64,000 bases of DNA from Prevotella melaninogenica (GCF_018127925.1 NZ_CP072347.1:808501-872500), one strand, 5' to 3'; counted from the first letter of the stretch, positions 1-9,449 are shown. Notes: generated by a model not told the origin, from the sequence alone. Numbers and translations: made by a program.

Positions 1-272
1 ATAAGTCCGTATGAAATGATTGCGCCAAGCGAACCGCATGTATTTTGGAAAACTCTATTTGTATTCTCCACCTCTCCCGGGCGAAGGTCGGTAACTAAAC
101 TTTGGTCTGCTGCACCAGTACTGAAATAGCTGAAAAAAGCGACACAGATGTAGATAGCAACGCATAAAAGGATAAGTCCAGCAACAAATCCTGTTTTGTC
201 GTTAATAATGTTATTTAGTCCGATCGCCTCGGTGAAAGTCTTGCTTTTCTGTGTTGTTTTCTTTTTTGCCAT
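1..272 (-). CDS. ftsK: DNA translocase FtsK, N-terminal fragment
   Basis: This is the 5' end of a gene running off the left edge; about 90 residues are visible. The start (ATG read on the minus strand at 272-270) is followed by a lysine/threonine-rich cytoplasmic leader, then a hydrophobic membrane segment around residues 29-48 and the sequence FQNTCGSLGAIISYGL, which is typical of the N-terminal membrane domain of Bacteroidetes FtsK/SpoIIIE. The full protein would pump DNA at the division septum during chromosome segregation. It is divergent from the neighbouring exonuclease gene, and a TAnnTTTG box lies 24 bp upstream. The ATPase motor lies outside the window, so the call depends on the N-terminus only. 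Confidence 0.8.
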   Translation of the reverse strand, partial: MAKKKTTQKSKTFTEAIGLNNIINDKTGFVAGLILLCVAIYICVAFFSYFSTGAADQSLVTDLRPGEVENTNRVFQNTCGSLGAIISYGL

Positions 273-295
273 TTATCGTTGTTCTTTTATCCTTG

Positions 296-303
296 CAAAA
301 GTA
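296..303 (-). promoter_or_regulatory. promoter -7 box for ftsK
   Basis: TACTTTTG on the minus strand matches the Bacteroidetes -7 consensus TAnnTTTG. It sits 24 bp before the ftsK start. Confidence 0.55.
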
Positions 304-346
304 ATAAATAAGTGCCACATAAGTGCCGTTTTTCAAACTTTTTTTT

Positions 347-354
347 TAATTTTG
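347..354 (+). promoter_or_regulatory. promoter -7 box for the exonuclease gene
   Basis: TAATTTTG matches the TAnnTTTG consensus and lies 9 bp before ATG 364 and 21 bp before ATG 376. It excludes the longer upstream-open reading frame that begins at 196, because that start would lie upstream of transcription. Confidence 0.55.
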
Positions 355-363
355 CAAGTTAGT

Positions 364-1050
364 ATGCAATCTAAAATGAGTACAGTATTATACAATAGAT
401 TTGATAAGAGTAAAATATCACAGTTGCCAAGGGTTACCTTCCCAGGGAAGATAGTCGTTGTCTTAAATGAAGTTGAAGCTGAGAAAGCGGTTAATTATCT
501 GCTTTCTAAGGATATCATCGGCATCGACACGGAGACGCGTCCTGTCTTCAAAAAAGGGCAACGTCGCAAAGTAGCACTCTTGCAGGCTTGCGATCGTGAT
601 GTCTGTTTTCTCTTTCGATTAAATATCATAGGTGTACCAGATTGTATTAAACGTTTTCTTGAAGATACAACAGTGCCAAAGGTGGGACTCTCATTGAGTG
701 ATGATATCTTGATGTTACATCAGCGTGTAGACTTTAAACCAGGTTTTTTTATCGACCTCCAAGACTATGTTAAGGCGTTGGGTATTGAAGATATGAGCCT
801 TCAGAAACTTTATGCTAATGTTTTCCATGAGCGTATCACGAAGCGTGAACAGTTATCGAACTGGGAGAATGAGATATTGAATGACAAGCAGAAAATCTAT
901 GCTTCTACAGATGCTTGGACATGTATTAAACTCTATGAGCGTCTGCATGAATTGAAACATAGTGGTAATTACGAACTCGTAGTAGTCCCTCCCAAGGTAA
1001 AACCCACACCAGAAGAAGCGAGGAATACATCAGAAGTGACATCAAAATAA
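364..1050 (+). CDS. 3'-5' exonuclease, RNase D/DnaQ-like fold
   Basis: A 228-residue DEDD-superfamily 3'-5' exonuclease. Exo I is seen as GIDTET, which supplies the first Asp and Glu; a later Asp lies in the GLSLSDD stretch; Exo III appears as YASTDAWTCIKLYERL, the DEDDy arrangement with Tyr four residues before Asp. There is no HRDC or polymerase domain, so it is a stand-alone single-domain enzyme like the small 'exonuclease domain-containing' proteins of Bacteroidetes. Whether it acts on RNA or DNA cannot be told from sequence. The reading frame is open back to 196, but the promoter at 347-354 makes ATG 364 or ATG 376 the real start; I took 364, which leaves almost no leader. The next gene (rlmI-like) lacks an obvious promoter and may be read through from here. 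Confidence 0.8.
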   Translation: MQSKMSTVLYNRFDKSKISQLPRVTFPGKIVVVLNEVEAEKAVNYLLSKDIIGIDTETRPVFKKGQRRKVALLQACDRDVCFLFRLNIIGVPDCIKRFLEDTTVPKVGLSLSDDILMLHQRVDFKPGFFIDLQDYVKALGIEDMSLQKLYANVFHERITKREQLSNWENEILNDKQKIYASTDAWTCIKLYERLHELKHSGNYELVVVPPKVKPTPEEARNTSEVTSK

Positions 1051-1087
1051 CGTCTCTATGTAAATTATTATCGTAGAGATAAATATT

Positions 1088-1152
1088 TTTTTTCATGAAG
1101 AAAAAGATTTCTTTTCACGTAAATAAATATTTATCTTCATGAAAATAATTCG
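1088..1152. repeat. palindromic intergenic repeat, copy 1
   Basis: Inverted arms TTTTCATGAAG and CTTCATGAAAA enclose a TTCACGTAAATAA segment, and the element ends with TAATTCG. The same modules recur after nadC at 13441-13531. Its location between the exonuclease and methyltransferase genes suggests an attenuator or mRNA-end structure. Confidence 0.6.
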
Positions 1153-1198
1153 CAAATCGCCAAGAAGCGGAAACCAATAAACTCTAAAAAGGAACTTT

Positions 1199-2401
1199 AT
1201 GTATAAGCAAGTATATTTGAAAAGGGGCAAAGAAGAGAGTCTTCTTCGTTACCATCCATGGATTTTCTCAGGTGCTATCAACAAGATTGAAGAAGGACTT
1301 GAGGAAGGCGATATTGTGCGTGTTATGACGCATGAAAAGAAGTTTATTGCTGTCGGGCACTTCCAAATTGGTTCTATTGCAGTCCGTGTTCTCTCGTTCC
1401 ACGACGTAAAGATAGATGATAAGTTTTGGGAAAGTCGTTTGAAAGCGGCTTTTCAAGTTCGTCAGGCTATTGGTGTTATTCGGGAAGAATCAACAGGAGT
1501 AGGACTGTTCCCAAACACAACTTATCGTCTTGTTCATGGTGAGGGCGACAATCTTCCTGGATTGATTATTGATATATATGGCAAGACTGCTGTTATGCAA
1601 GCTCATTCAGTTGGTATGCATGTATGCCGTGAGGAGATTGCGAAAGCCCTTGTTAAGGTGATGGGCGATAAGTTGGATAGCATCTATTATAAGAGTGAAA
1701 CAACTCTTCCTTTTAAGGCGGACCTTGGTCAGGAGAATGGTTTTATCTATGGAGAAACTGACAATAACATTGCGATTGAGAATGGCTTAAAGTTCCATAT
1801 AGACTGGTTGAAAGGTCAGAAAACTGGTTTCTTCATTGATCAGCGTGAGAACCGCTCTCTCTTGGAGTATTATGCGAAGGGAAGAAGTGTACTAAATATG
1901 TTCTGTTACACGGGCGGCTTCTCTGTTTATGCTATGCGTGGCGGTGCAGAAGTGGTGCATTCTGTGGATAGTTCTGCTAAGGCTATTGAATTGACGAATA
2001 AGAATGTTGAACTTAATTTCCCTAATGATTCACGCCATGAGGCAATCTGTGAGGATGCTTTTAAATATCTTGATGACAACGATGGTAAGTATGATCTTAT
2101 TATTCTCGACCCACCAGCCTTCGCAAAACATCGTAGTGCTTTGAAGAATGGATTGCGTGGTTATACTCGATTGAACGTCAAAGGCTTTGAAAAGATTAAG
2201 CCAGGAGGAATCTTGTTTACCTTCAGTTGTTCGCAGGTAGTAACTAAAGATAATTTCAGACAGGCTGTCTTCACCGCTGCTGCACAAGCAGGACGTAAGG
2301 TGCGCATCCTGCATCAGATTCATCAACCTGCTGACCATCCAATTAACATTTATCATCCAGAAGGCGAATATTTGAAGGGATTAGTCCTTTATGTTGAATA
2401 A
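1199..2401 (+). CDS. rlmI: class I SAM-dependent rRNA methyltransferase (RlmI-like)
   Basis: A 400-residue protein with the architecture of RlmI, which makes m5C1962 in 23S rRNA. An N-terminal PUA domain (about residues 1-75) is followed by the linker region and a Rossmann methyltransferase domain. SAM motif I is NMFCYTGGFSVYA near residue 234; motif IV is the ILDPPAF stretch near residue 301; a conserved FTFSCSQ further on contributes the catalytic-type cysteine of RNA m5C enzymes. Length is normal for the family. It overlaps tilS by 11 bp, so the two tRNA/rRNA maturation genes are translationally coupled. No TAnnTTTG box is apparent in the 148 bp upstream. The exact target base is inferred from family membership. 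Confidence 0.85.
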   Translation: MYKQVYLKRGKEESLLRYHPWIFSGAINKIEEGLEEGDIVRVMTHEKKFIAVGHFQIGSIAVRVLSFHDVKIDDKFWESRLKAAFQVRQAIGVIREESTGVGLFPNTTYRLVHGEGDNLPGLIIDIYGKTAVMQAHSVGMHVCREEIAKALVKVMGDKLDSIYYKSETTLPFKADLGQENGFIYGETDNNIAIENGLKFHIDWLKGQKTGFFIDQRENRSLLEYYAKGRSVLNMFCYTGGFSVYAMRGGAEVVHSVDSSAKAIELTNKNVELNFPNDSRHEAICEDAFKYLDDNDGKYDLIILDPPAFAKHRSALKNGLRGYTRLNVKGFEKIKPGGILFTFSCSQVVTKDNFRQAVFTAAAQAGRKVRILHQIHQPADHPINIYHPEGEYLKGLVLYVE

Positions 2402-3761
2402 AGTCAAACGATTCATAGCCTCTGAGCATCTGCTACGGGTAGATGCTCTTTATTTAGTAGCGCTGTCTGGAGGTGCAGATAGTGTTACCCTTTTGCTTTG
2501 TCTCAAGGAGTTGGGCTATCGTGTTGAGGCTGTTCATTGCAATTTCCACCTACGTGGAGAGGAGAGTTTGAGGGATGAACAGTTTTGTGAGGAGTTATGT
2601 CAACGTGAGGATATCCCATTCCATAAAGCCCATTTTGATACGCAGGCTTATGCCGACTTGCATAAGGTGAGTATTGAGATGGCAGCGCGTGAACTGCGTT
2701 ATCGTTATTTCTTTCAGTTGAAAGAGGCGTTGAGTGCTGATGGTGTTTGTGTGGGACATCATAAAGAAGACTCTGTCGAAACGATTCTTATTAACCTTGT
2801 TCGAGGAACAGGGCTTAATGGTTTGATGGGTATTCGTCCTCGTAATAATGATGTTATCCGCCCTTTGCTATGTGTGACACGCCAAGAAATTGAAGATTAT
2901 CTCCAAAAGTATGCTGTTTCTTTTGTTATTGATAGCACTAATCTTGTAGATGATGTGGTACGGAATAAGATTCGGTTGAATGTTCTTCCACAGTTATCTG
3001 AGATTAATCCGTCGGTTACGGATACTATCCTTACTACTGCTAATCATCTCTCTGAGGTAGATGCTATTGTGCAGAAGTCGCTCAAAGAGGCTTTGGGAAA
3101 GGCTGTTAGCTTTATCAATCCTGTGACTCAAGTTAGTTTAAACAGTTTAAGTAATGAGCCTTTCCAACTCGACTTGTCAGTTGTTCGAGCATTTCCTTCT
3201 CCTTCTTATTTCCTTTTTCATGTGCTTAAACCGCTTGGCTTTTCATCTTCTCAGATAGCCGAGATGGTTTCACATCTTGATGGTCAGATAGGGCAGTTGT
3301 GGTATTCGTCAACACATGAACTTACTCATGATCGTGGATTCTTTATGGTTTTGCCTCGCGAGGAAGCTGAACCACGTGAGCTTGTAATCCCTGAAACAGG
3401 GCGTTATGTCTATGATGAGCAACTGTCTCTTCGACTGACTGAACGAGCGTTATCGCCATCTTCAAACGTTTCTTATTCAAAGAATCCTATGATTGTTGAC
3501 CTTGATGCAGCTTCTATACGTTTCCCATTGACATTACGGCGTGTTGCAGAAGGCAATCGTTTTACTCCTCTTGGAATGCGTGGAACTCAGCTTGTGAGTG
3601 ATTTCCTTACCAATCTCAAGCGTAACCGCTTTGAGAAACGTAACCAGTTAGTACTCTTTGATGCCACTGGTACTATCCTTTGGGTGCTCGGTCTTCGTAT
3701 CAATGATTGTTTTAAGTTGACCCCACAGAGCAGTTCTTGCCTACAGATTGAGATTTTGTAA
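2391..3761 (+). CDS. tilS: tRNA(Ile)-lysidine synthetase
   Basis: TilS ligates lysine to the C2 of cytidine-34 in the CAU-anticodon isoleucine tRNA, changing both its codon reading and its charging. The PP-loop ATP pyrophosphatase motif SGGADS lies at residues 26-31, followed by HCNFHLRGEES and the GHHKEDSVETIL segment. The last ~80 residues (LRRVAEGNRFTPLGM through RINDCFKLT) form the C-terminal TilS substrate-binding domain. The 456-residue length is usual for the long, two-domain type. The start lies inside the end of the rlmI-like gene. It converges on an outer-membrane protein gene, with a 319-bp repeat-filled gap between them. Confidence 0.93.
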   Translation: MLNKVKRFIASEHLLRVDALYLVALSGGADSVTLLLCLKELGYRVEAVHCNFHLRGEESLRDEQFCEELCQREDIPFHKAHFDTQAYADLHKVSIEMAARELRYRYFFQLKEALSADGVCVGHHKEDSVETILINLVRGTGLNGLMGIRPRNNDVIRPLLCVTRQEIEDYLQKYAVSFVIDSTNLVDDVVRNKIRLNVLPQLSEINPSVTDTILTTANHLSEVDAIVQKSLKEALGKAVSFINPVTQVSLNSLSNEPFQLDLSVVRAFPSPSYFLFHVLKPLGFSSSQIAEMVSHLDGQIGQLWYSSTHELTHDRGFFMVLPREEAEPRELVIPETGRYVYDEQLSLRLTERALSPSSNVSYSKNPMIVDLDAASIRFPLTLRRVAEGNRFTPLGMRGTQLVSDFLTNLKRNRFEKRNQLVLFDATGTILWVLGLRINDCFKLTPQSSSCLQIEIL

Positions 3762-3835
3762 TGTAGAAGAGCTTTCTGTTTATTCTAATCTTTATCTACT
3801 TGTGTAGTGAAGGAATGGTCTTAATAATCATAATC

Positions 3836-4052
3836 AAAACAGTCGACCATTTCTTTAAAACAGTTGACTATTTTTCAAAAACAGTCGACTGTTTTCGCAG
3901 AAAGAGTTGACCTTTTAGCCAAAAAGCTCTTAAGCTTTCATCAAAAAGCTCTTAAGCTTTTATTAAAAAGCTCTTAAGCTTTCATCAAAAAGCTCTTAAG
4001 CTTTCACCAAAAAGCTCTTAAGTTTTCACCAAAAAGCTCTTAAGCTTTCAAC
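3836..4052. repeat. tandem array of ~22-bp units (two sequence types in one register)
   Basis: Six contiguous 22-bp units fill 3921-4052 exactly (132 bp); the core is AAAAAGCTCTTAAGCTTTCA with a small inverted repeat AAGCT-CTTA-AGCTT. Just before it, 3836-3920 holds four units of 20-22 bp with a different core (AAAACAGTCGAC..TTTT). The two types keep the same phase. There are no spacers. It fills the gap between convergent tilS and the outer-membrane protein gene. Confidence 0.85.
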
Positions 4053-4080
4053 AAAAAGGTTGATAGTGATTAACAGATAG

Positions 4081-6495
4081 CTACAGACGCTCTGCCTCTT
4101 TTACTTTGTTCTTACCTGTTTCAAACTTACTACTTCCGAAGTTGTAATGTACACGGAAGATAACTTGGCGACTTTCGCTGTGCCCCCAAATGTCTAAATC
4201 TAATGCTCCCTTACGTCCATAGCTATCCCAACGCTCAGTGTGGAGTAGGTCGGTAATCATTAAAGATAGGGAGAGTCTGTCTCGGAGTAATCGTTTACTC
4301 AGTCCAATATCTATACCTCCATTTGGTTTGAGGACCTCATAACTTCTGCCTTGTCGTTTACTTGCGTATCTTGCAGACAGTTCCATACGAACTTTTGCAG
4401 GTAGTTGTATGTCGTTTGAAAGTGAAAGGTTACATGAGGGGCGACGGTAGTCTTCTCTATAAGATTCATAATCAAGATGGTTGATAAAGTAGTAAGCACC
4501 GATGTTTGCACTGACATCCCACCATGAGGTGAGACGTTTGTTATAGATAAGGTCAAGTGCCAGCTGCTTCTGTTTACCAATATTCTTGGTTGTCATGACT
4601 ATGCAGTCTTTCTTGTATGCATCGGGAAGCTGCGTAAAATAATTGTTTAGCTGATTATAAGAGAGCGTTACACTAAGATTATTCTTTGTGTAATCTAAAG
4701 ATACCCTATGATTTATTTGTGGCTGAATAAATGGATTCCCTTTCCAATAGGTTAGTTCATCTAACAGATATTCAATGGGGTTAAGGTCTTCGTATCTTGC
4801 TTTGTCTTGCCGTTTACTGTAGGCAAGTGTAAGCTTTGCTTTGTCGTTAAAGTCATAACTGATGGAAAGATTAGGAAAGAGTCTTGTGTGATTGTTCTTA
4901 TTCTCCTCCATCAGTTTTCCGTCCAAATAGGATTCTAAAGTCCCGATAGTCTGCATATATTCAATCCGCATACCTGCAGTTGCCTGTATATGTTTCCATT
5001 TCTGGGCATATTGTATATAGCCTTCAAGGTTCGACTCTTGGTAGGTAAACCTGTTAGACCTTGTGTTGTCAAGCACACCTTTTGCATAGAAGCCAAAGCG
5101 ATTGTTACTTTCCACCTTAGCAGCTTTAATACCTGTAAGGAGTTCTCCGTCATGACTATTCTTTAGTTTATAGTCGATAGCAGATGAGATGATGTTTATT
5201 TTCTTCTTGGATTTAGCTGGATAGTCGTCTTCTCTTAGTAATGTTCCATTTGGAGAGTAAAACGCATTGGGCTGATTGTTATTACTCACAACATCAACGT
5301 GAATCCAGTCTGCATTTGCAGTGATGGTCTGCTGTTCTGTAATATTAAACTGATAGCCTATGCCTGTCGTATATTTTGTGTTCTCTTGTTTGGTATAATC
5401 ATTCCTTGCTTTAAGTATTTCATGAAGCGTGTCTCTACCTTTATATATCCAAGTAGTTGTTACTGTCATTCCGGGACCTGTTAAGGCATCAACTGATGTG
5501 TTCAGCATAAGTTTGTGTTTCTTGTTAGGTTGGAATACAAAAGCCAGTCCCCCTGCGTAAGTGTTTCGCTTGTCTGTATCATCGGTTTCCGAGAAGTTTC
5601 GGTCTCCTTCTTGTATTCTGTTAGTACCATATTTCATGTCATAGTGTCCAATGTTATGACTATAGTTGATGCCCAGCTGCCATGTCTGTTTGTTATAAGT
5701 CATACTAAAATCAGAACTTTGGCGTATGTGATTCCAAAAAGACATACCATGAGAGGTCGAAATGTAAAGTCCTCGTTCGTTGTTGTCTTTTAGTTTTATG
5801 TCTATAATACCACTTGCTCCTTCTGAATCATAACTTGCATCAGGGTTGGTTGAAGTAGTTATGCTTGCAATGTTAGAAGATGGAATAGTGCGCAGGTAGG
5901 CTGTAAGCATCTCGCCTTGAAGTCGTATGCGTTTTCCGTTCACATAAACGGCGGCATTGCCAAGTGCAGAAAGCGATAGATTTCCTTTATTATCAAGCCT
6001 TACACTTGGGGTGTGGCGCAGAACATCTAAAGAGTTGCCAAGATTGGCAAGATAGGATTCTGCAACTGAAATGCGTATCTTCCCACTTTCCATTTTGATG
6101 AGTGAGTGTTGTTTGCGGGTTGTGACAATAACGTCTTTCAGCTCTGTACCGTCAGGATATAAATAGATGTTGTAAATGGAGTTATTATTCGGAATGGAGA
6201 AAAGAATAGTAGTATCACGGCATCCGATGGCTCCGCAGTATAGTTGATAACTACCATCTATGAGGGTGTAGTTAAACTTTCCGTCTGTCTCGGTAAGTCC
6301 ATTGGCAATTACTTTTCCTGTTTTCTGATTAGAAATGATAATTGTTGCAGCATCAATAGGTTCCTTTGTTTGTTGTTGGATACTAAAGGTTACGGTCTGT
6401 TGAGCCATAAGATTGGATGTGTTTAGCAACAATAGAGTTATAACTAAGATGATGTGTGTTGCGAAAGGTCTTGTTTGTAATCTTTGAATTGTCAT
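4081..6495 (-). CDS. outer membrane beta-barrel protein, TonB-receptor-like
   Basis: An 804-residue outer-membrane protein. A signal peptide (about residues 1-31, ending LLLLNTSNLMAQQ) is followed by a carboxypeptidase-regulatory-like beta-sandwich domain (about 33-118) and a plug-like region with SLDVLRHTPSVRL and NAAVYVNGKRI. The remaining ~550 residues are amphipathic strands with alternating aromatic residues, matching the 'outer membrane beta-barrel family' of Bacteroidetes rather than a SusC protein. There is no SusD partner or other uptake gene next to it. The C-terminus (FRVHYNFGSSKFETG...) ends in a last strand plus a short charged tail. The ligand is unknown. A minus-strand -7 box lies about 230 bp upstream, leaving a long leader. 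Confidence 0.8.
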   Translation of the reverse strand: MTIQRLQTRPFATHIILVITLLLLNTSNLMAQQTVTFSIQQQTKEPIDAATIIISNQKTGKVIANGLTETDGKFNYTLIDGSYQLYCGAIGCRDTTILFSIPNNNSIYNIYLYPDGTELKDVIVTTRKQHSLIKMESGKIRISVAESYLANLGNSLDVLRHTPSVRLDNKGNLSLSALGNAAVYVNGKRIRLQGEMLTAYLRTIPSSNIASITTSTNPDASYDSEGASGIIDIKLKDNNERGLYISTSHGMSFWNHIRQSSDFSMTYNKQTWQLGINYSHNIGHYDMKYGTNRIQEGDRNFSETDDTDKRNTYAGGLAFVFQPNKKHKLMLNTSVDALTGPGMTVTTTWIYKGRDTLHEILKARNDYTKQENTKYTTGIGYQFNITEQQTITANADWIHVDVVSNNNQPNAFYSPNGTLLREDDYPAKSKKKINIISSAIDYKLKNSHDGELLTGIKAAKVESNNRFGFYAKGVLDNTRSNRFTYQESNLEGYIQYAQKWKHIQATAGMRIEYMQTIGTLESYLDGKLMEENKNNHTRLFPNLSISYDFNDKAKLTLAYSKRQDKARYEDLNPIEYLLDELTYWKGNPFIQPQINHRVSLDYTKNNLSVTLSYNQLNNYFTQLPDAYKKDCIVMTTKNIGKQKQLALDLIYNKRLTSWWDVSANIGAYYFINHLDYESYREDYRRPSCNLSLSNDIQLPAKVRMELSARYASKRQGRSYEVLKPNGGIDIGLSKRLLRDRLSLSLMITDLLHTERWDSYGRKGALDLDIWGHSESRQVIFRVHYNFGSSKFETGKNKVKEAERL

Positions 6496-6728
6496 GAGGT
6501 TTGTTATATTTATATCTATTTTTATAGTATACTAAGCACTCAACACGATTGGTGTTTACCACCATCACCACTTGTGTTGGGCATCACCACATCGGTAAAA
6601 TATGAGAAGTTTGGTTATTATTATCATTATAATATTGTAATACATGAAAGATTAACTTATGTGAGAGATGTTTACTGGATAGCATATTAATTTATTTTTG
6701 TTTGTAGGCAATAGGTTTAATGAGTCTA

Positions 6729-6736
6729 CAAAGATA
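6729..6736 (-). promoter_or_regulatory. promoter -7 box for the outer membrane protein gene
   Basis: TATCTTTG on the minus strand matches TAnnTTTG and predicts a ~230-nt leader. Confidence 0.45.
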
Positions 6737-7021
6737 ATAAAATAATATTTTTCTTAGGTGTTTTTTGTATAAAGAATAAACGTTTTGTTTTCAGCTAATG
6801 CTTTTTGTTGATTTATAGAAAGACTTACTTACTTTTGTTTTGTGAATCTAAACAAATGCTTTATTAGCTCTTTTACTTTCTTGTATATCTTTTGGAGTAA
6901 TTAAAACTGTATGTTGAAGATTATACTTGATAATTATTAATTTAATAAGTGGTATTTTGTTAACTAAAATCAATTAAGAGTATTTTCTTAACTTTTATAT
7001 GTTAATTATTTAAGGAAGTCC

Positions 7022-7029
7022 TACCTTTG
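7022..7029 (+). promoter_or_regulatory. promoter -7 box for rprXY
   Basis: TACCTTTG followed by GC matches the consensus TAnnTTTGC; it lies 71 bp before the rprX start. Confidence 0.55.
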
Positions 7030-7100
7030 CAGTCGAAAATTAAATATTTGATGCTGTGAGTGGAGTTTTCTATGAGCAGTATGAATATAAATAGAGAGTA

Positions 7101-8657
7101 ATGAAGAAGAAAACAATTTGGACAATAGCCATAATCATGGGACTCTCGTTCCTTGGTTTGCTTCTGCTCCAGCTCAACTACATTGAAGAGATGGCTGAGA
7201 TGAAGAAGGAACAGTTTGATGAATCCGTCAACCGTGCCCTCTATCAGGCTTCTCGCAATATGGAGTTGAATGAGACTCTTCGTTATTTGGAGGATGATGT
7301 AAACAAGAAGGAACGTTCACAAGATGAAGAGCCGAATACAGATAAAGATAAATCTACTGCTGCTCATCAAGTTCCTGTCACGGATAATCAAGGTGAGGCA
7401 TATACCTCATTTGAGGCAAAGTTGCTTCAAGCAAAGCCTTCTTTGACACCAAAGGCAATGATTCTTCGCAATGATAGTAGTACACTGTCTGCTACAAAAC
7501 GTAACATGCAGGAGATTGTTCGTAACCGTTATGTCTATCAGAAAGCAATGTTGGAAGAGGTGATATACAATATCCTGTATTCTGCTTCAGATAAGCCATT
7601 GCGCAATAGAATTAACTTCAAGCTGTTGGATCAGGACTTAAAGGCGGAGATGATGAACAATGGAATCAATATTCCTTATCATTTCACAGTGACGACACAG
7701 GATGGGCGTGAGGTATATAAATGTCCTGATTATGTAAGTGATGGTGAGGAGAATACTTATTCTCAGGTGTTGTTCCGCAATGACCCTGTAAACAGAATGG
7801 GTGTTGTAAAGGTTCATTTCCCACAGATGAACAACTACATCTTCTCCAGTGTACGGTTTATGATTCCGTCAATCATCTTTACATTCGTGCTATTGGTTAC
7901 CTTTATCTTCACAATCGTGACTATCTTCCGACAGAAACGTTACAGTGAGATAAAGAATGACTTTATCAATAACATGACGCACGAGCTCAAAACGCCTATC
8001 GCAAGTATCTCTCTGGCTGCTCAGATGATGAACGATAAGACATTGACAAAGAGTCCAAAGATGATAGAACACTTAGGAGGTGTTATCAATGATGAGTCAA
8101 AACGTCTGCGTTTCCTTGTTGAGAAGGTACTCCAGATGAGTATGTACGACCGCAAGAAGGCAGTGTTAAAGAAGAAATATACCGACCTTAATGAGATGGT
8201 TGAGACGATTGCTCATTCCTTCAGTTTGCGTGTTGAGCATACAGGTGGTAAGGTTTATACAGAGATTGAAGCGGTTGACTCGCTCATGTATGTTGATGAA
8301 ATGCATTTTCAGAATGTTATTTTTAACCTCTTGGATAACGCCGTTAAATATGCAAAACCAGACGAACCATTAGATGTTTATCTGAAGACATGGAATACAA
8401 ATGAGAACCTCTATCTTTCAATACGTGACACGGGTCAAGGTATAAAGAAGGAGAACTTAAAGAAAATCTTTGATAAGTTCTATCGTGTTCACACAGGAAA
8501 CCTCCATGATGTCAAAGGCTTTGGATTAGGATTGGCATACGTAAAGAAGATGGTTGACCTCCATGAAGGTGAGATTAAGGTGCTGAGCGAGTATGGTAAA
8601 GGAACAAAATTTGTCATTAAACTCCCCGTAATAAGGGATGAGGAAGATGAAGAGTAA
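7101..8657 (+). CDS. rprX: sensor histidine kinase, RprX-like
   Basis: A 518-residue membrane sensor kinase. TM1 covers about residues 6-25 and TM2 about 252-275, enclosing a ~225-residue periplasmic sensor region. The cytoplasmic part has the H-box NDFINNMTHELKTP with phospho-accepting His294, the N-box NLLDNAVKYAK, the G1 box DTGQGI, FDKFYRV and the G2 box GFGLGLAYVK. The N-terminal sequence and pairing with the next gene match RprX of Bacteroides fragilis and relatives, where RprXY is linked to envelope and redox stress responses and affects tetracycline-related regulation. The signal is not known from sequence. No HAMP domain stands out. It lies 39 bp before rprY in the same transcript. 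Confidence 0.87.
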   Translation: MKKKTIWTIAIIMGLSFLGLLLLQLNYIEEMAEMKKEQFDESVNRALYQASRNMELNETLRYLEDDVNKKERSQDEEPNTDKDKSTAAHQVPVTDNQGEAYTSFEAKLLQAKPSLTPKAMILRNDSSTLSATKRNMQEIVRNRYVYQKAMLEEVIYNILYSASDKPLRNRINFKLLDQDLKAEMMNNGINIPYHFTVTTQDGREVYKCPDYVSDGEENTYSQVLFRNDPVNRMGVVKVHFPQMNNYIFSSVRFMIPSIIFTFVLLVTFIFTIVTIFRQKRYSEIKNDFINNMTHELKTPIASISLAAQMMNDKTLTKSPKMIEHLGGVINDESKRLRFLVEKVLQMSMYDRKKAVLKKKYTDLNEMVETIAHSFSLRVEHTGGKVYTEIEAVDSLMYVDEMHFQNVIFNLLDNAVKYAKPDEPLDVYLKTWNTNENLYLSIRDTGQGIKKENLKKIFDKFYRVHTGNLHDVKGFGLGLAYVKKMVDLHEGEIKVLSEYGKGTKFVIKLPVIRDEEDEE

Positions 8658-8696
8658 TAGATAATTAGAGTATAAACAATTTAATACGTATAAGTT

Positions 8697-9404
8697 ATGG
8701 ATGATAAACTGAAAATTCTGTTGTGTGAAGATGATGAGAATCTCGGAACACTGTTGAGTGAATATCTGCAGGCAAAAGGCTATCAGGCTGACCTTTGCCC
8801 TGATGGTGAGGTTGGATATAAAGCTTTCTTGAAGAACAAGTATGATATCTGCGTGCTTGATGTTATGATGCCAAAGAAAGATGGTTTCACACTTGCGCAG
8901 GAGATTCGTCAGGCAAATGCAGAAGTTCCAATCATCTTCCTTACTGCAAAACAGTTGAAAGAGGATATCTTGGAAGGTTTCAAGATTGGTGCTGATGATT
9001 ATATCACTAAGCCATTCTCTATGGAAGAACTCGTATTCCGTATTGAGGCAATCCTTCGTCGTGTAAGAGGAAAAAAGACCAAGGAGTCAACAATGTACAC
9101 TATTGGTCGTTTCACCTTTGATACACAAAAGCAGTTGCTTACCTTAGATAACAACCCTGAGAAGGCAACTAAGCTTACAACAAAGGAGAATGAATTGCTT
9201 GCTTTGCTTTGCGCACACTCTAATGAGATTCTTCAGCGTGATTATGCTTTGAAGACTATTTGGATTGACGATAACTACTTCAATGCACGTTCAATGGATG
9301 TTTATATCACTAAGTTGCGTAAGCATTTGAAGCCAGACCCACAGGTTGAGATTATCAATATTCACGGTAAGGGTTATAAACTCATCGTACCAGACGAGCA
9401 GTAA
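8697..9404 (+). CDS. rprY: response regulator, RprY-like (OmpR family)
   Basis: A 235-residue response regulator. The receiver domain has the acidic pocket EDD at 11-13, phospho-acceptor Asp55 in CVLDVMMP, the conserved Thr/Lys in FLTAKQ and the GADDYITKPF loop. The C-terminal winged-helix domain includes TTKENELLALL, RSMDVYITKLRKHL and GKGYKLIV, all typical of OmpR/PhoB. It is the partner of the upstream RprX-like kinase. A clear intrinsic terminator begins 46 bp after the stop, ending the two-gene operon. Target genes cannot be predicted from this window. Confidence 0.92.
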   Translation: MDDKLKILLCEDDENLGTLLSEYLQAKGYQADLCPDGEVGYKAFLKNKYDICVLDVMMPKKDGFTLAQEIRQANAEVPIIFLTAKQLKEDILEGFKIGADDYITKPFSMEELVFRIEAILRRVRGKKTKESTMYTIGRFTFDTQKQLLTLDNNPEKATKLTTKENELLALLCAHSNEILQRDYALKTIWIDDNYFNARSMDVYITKLRKHLKPDPQVEIINIHGKGYKLIVPDEQ

Positions 9405-9449
9405 AAACTTTATTCTGTAAGTTTCTCTTTACTTGAACCACTAAATATT

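Larger units (their letters stand above)
6496..7100. other. 605-bp AT-rich divergent intergenic region
   Basis: It holds the promoters of the outer-membrane protein gene (6729-6736, minus) and rprX (7022-7029, plus). At 6540-6592 a weak pair of 22-bp units with CACnAnTnGTG palindromes resembles the arrays elsewhere in the window. No further gene is seen. Confidence 0.5.

Noticed and set aside
3921-4052. CRISPR array
   Set aside because: The 22-bp units are directly contiguous with no spacers, and there are no cas genes in the window. The same holds for the other 22-23 bp arrays.
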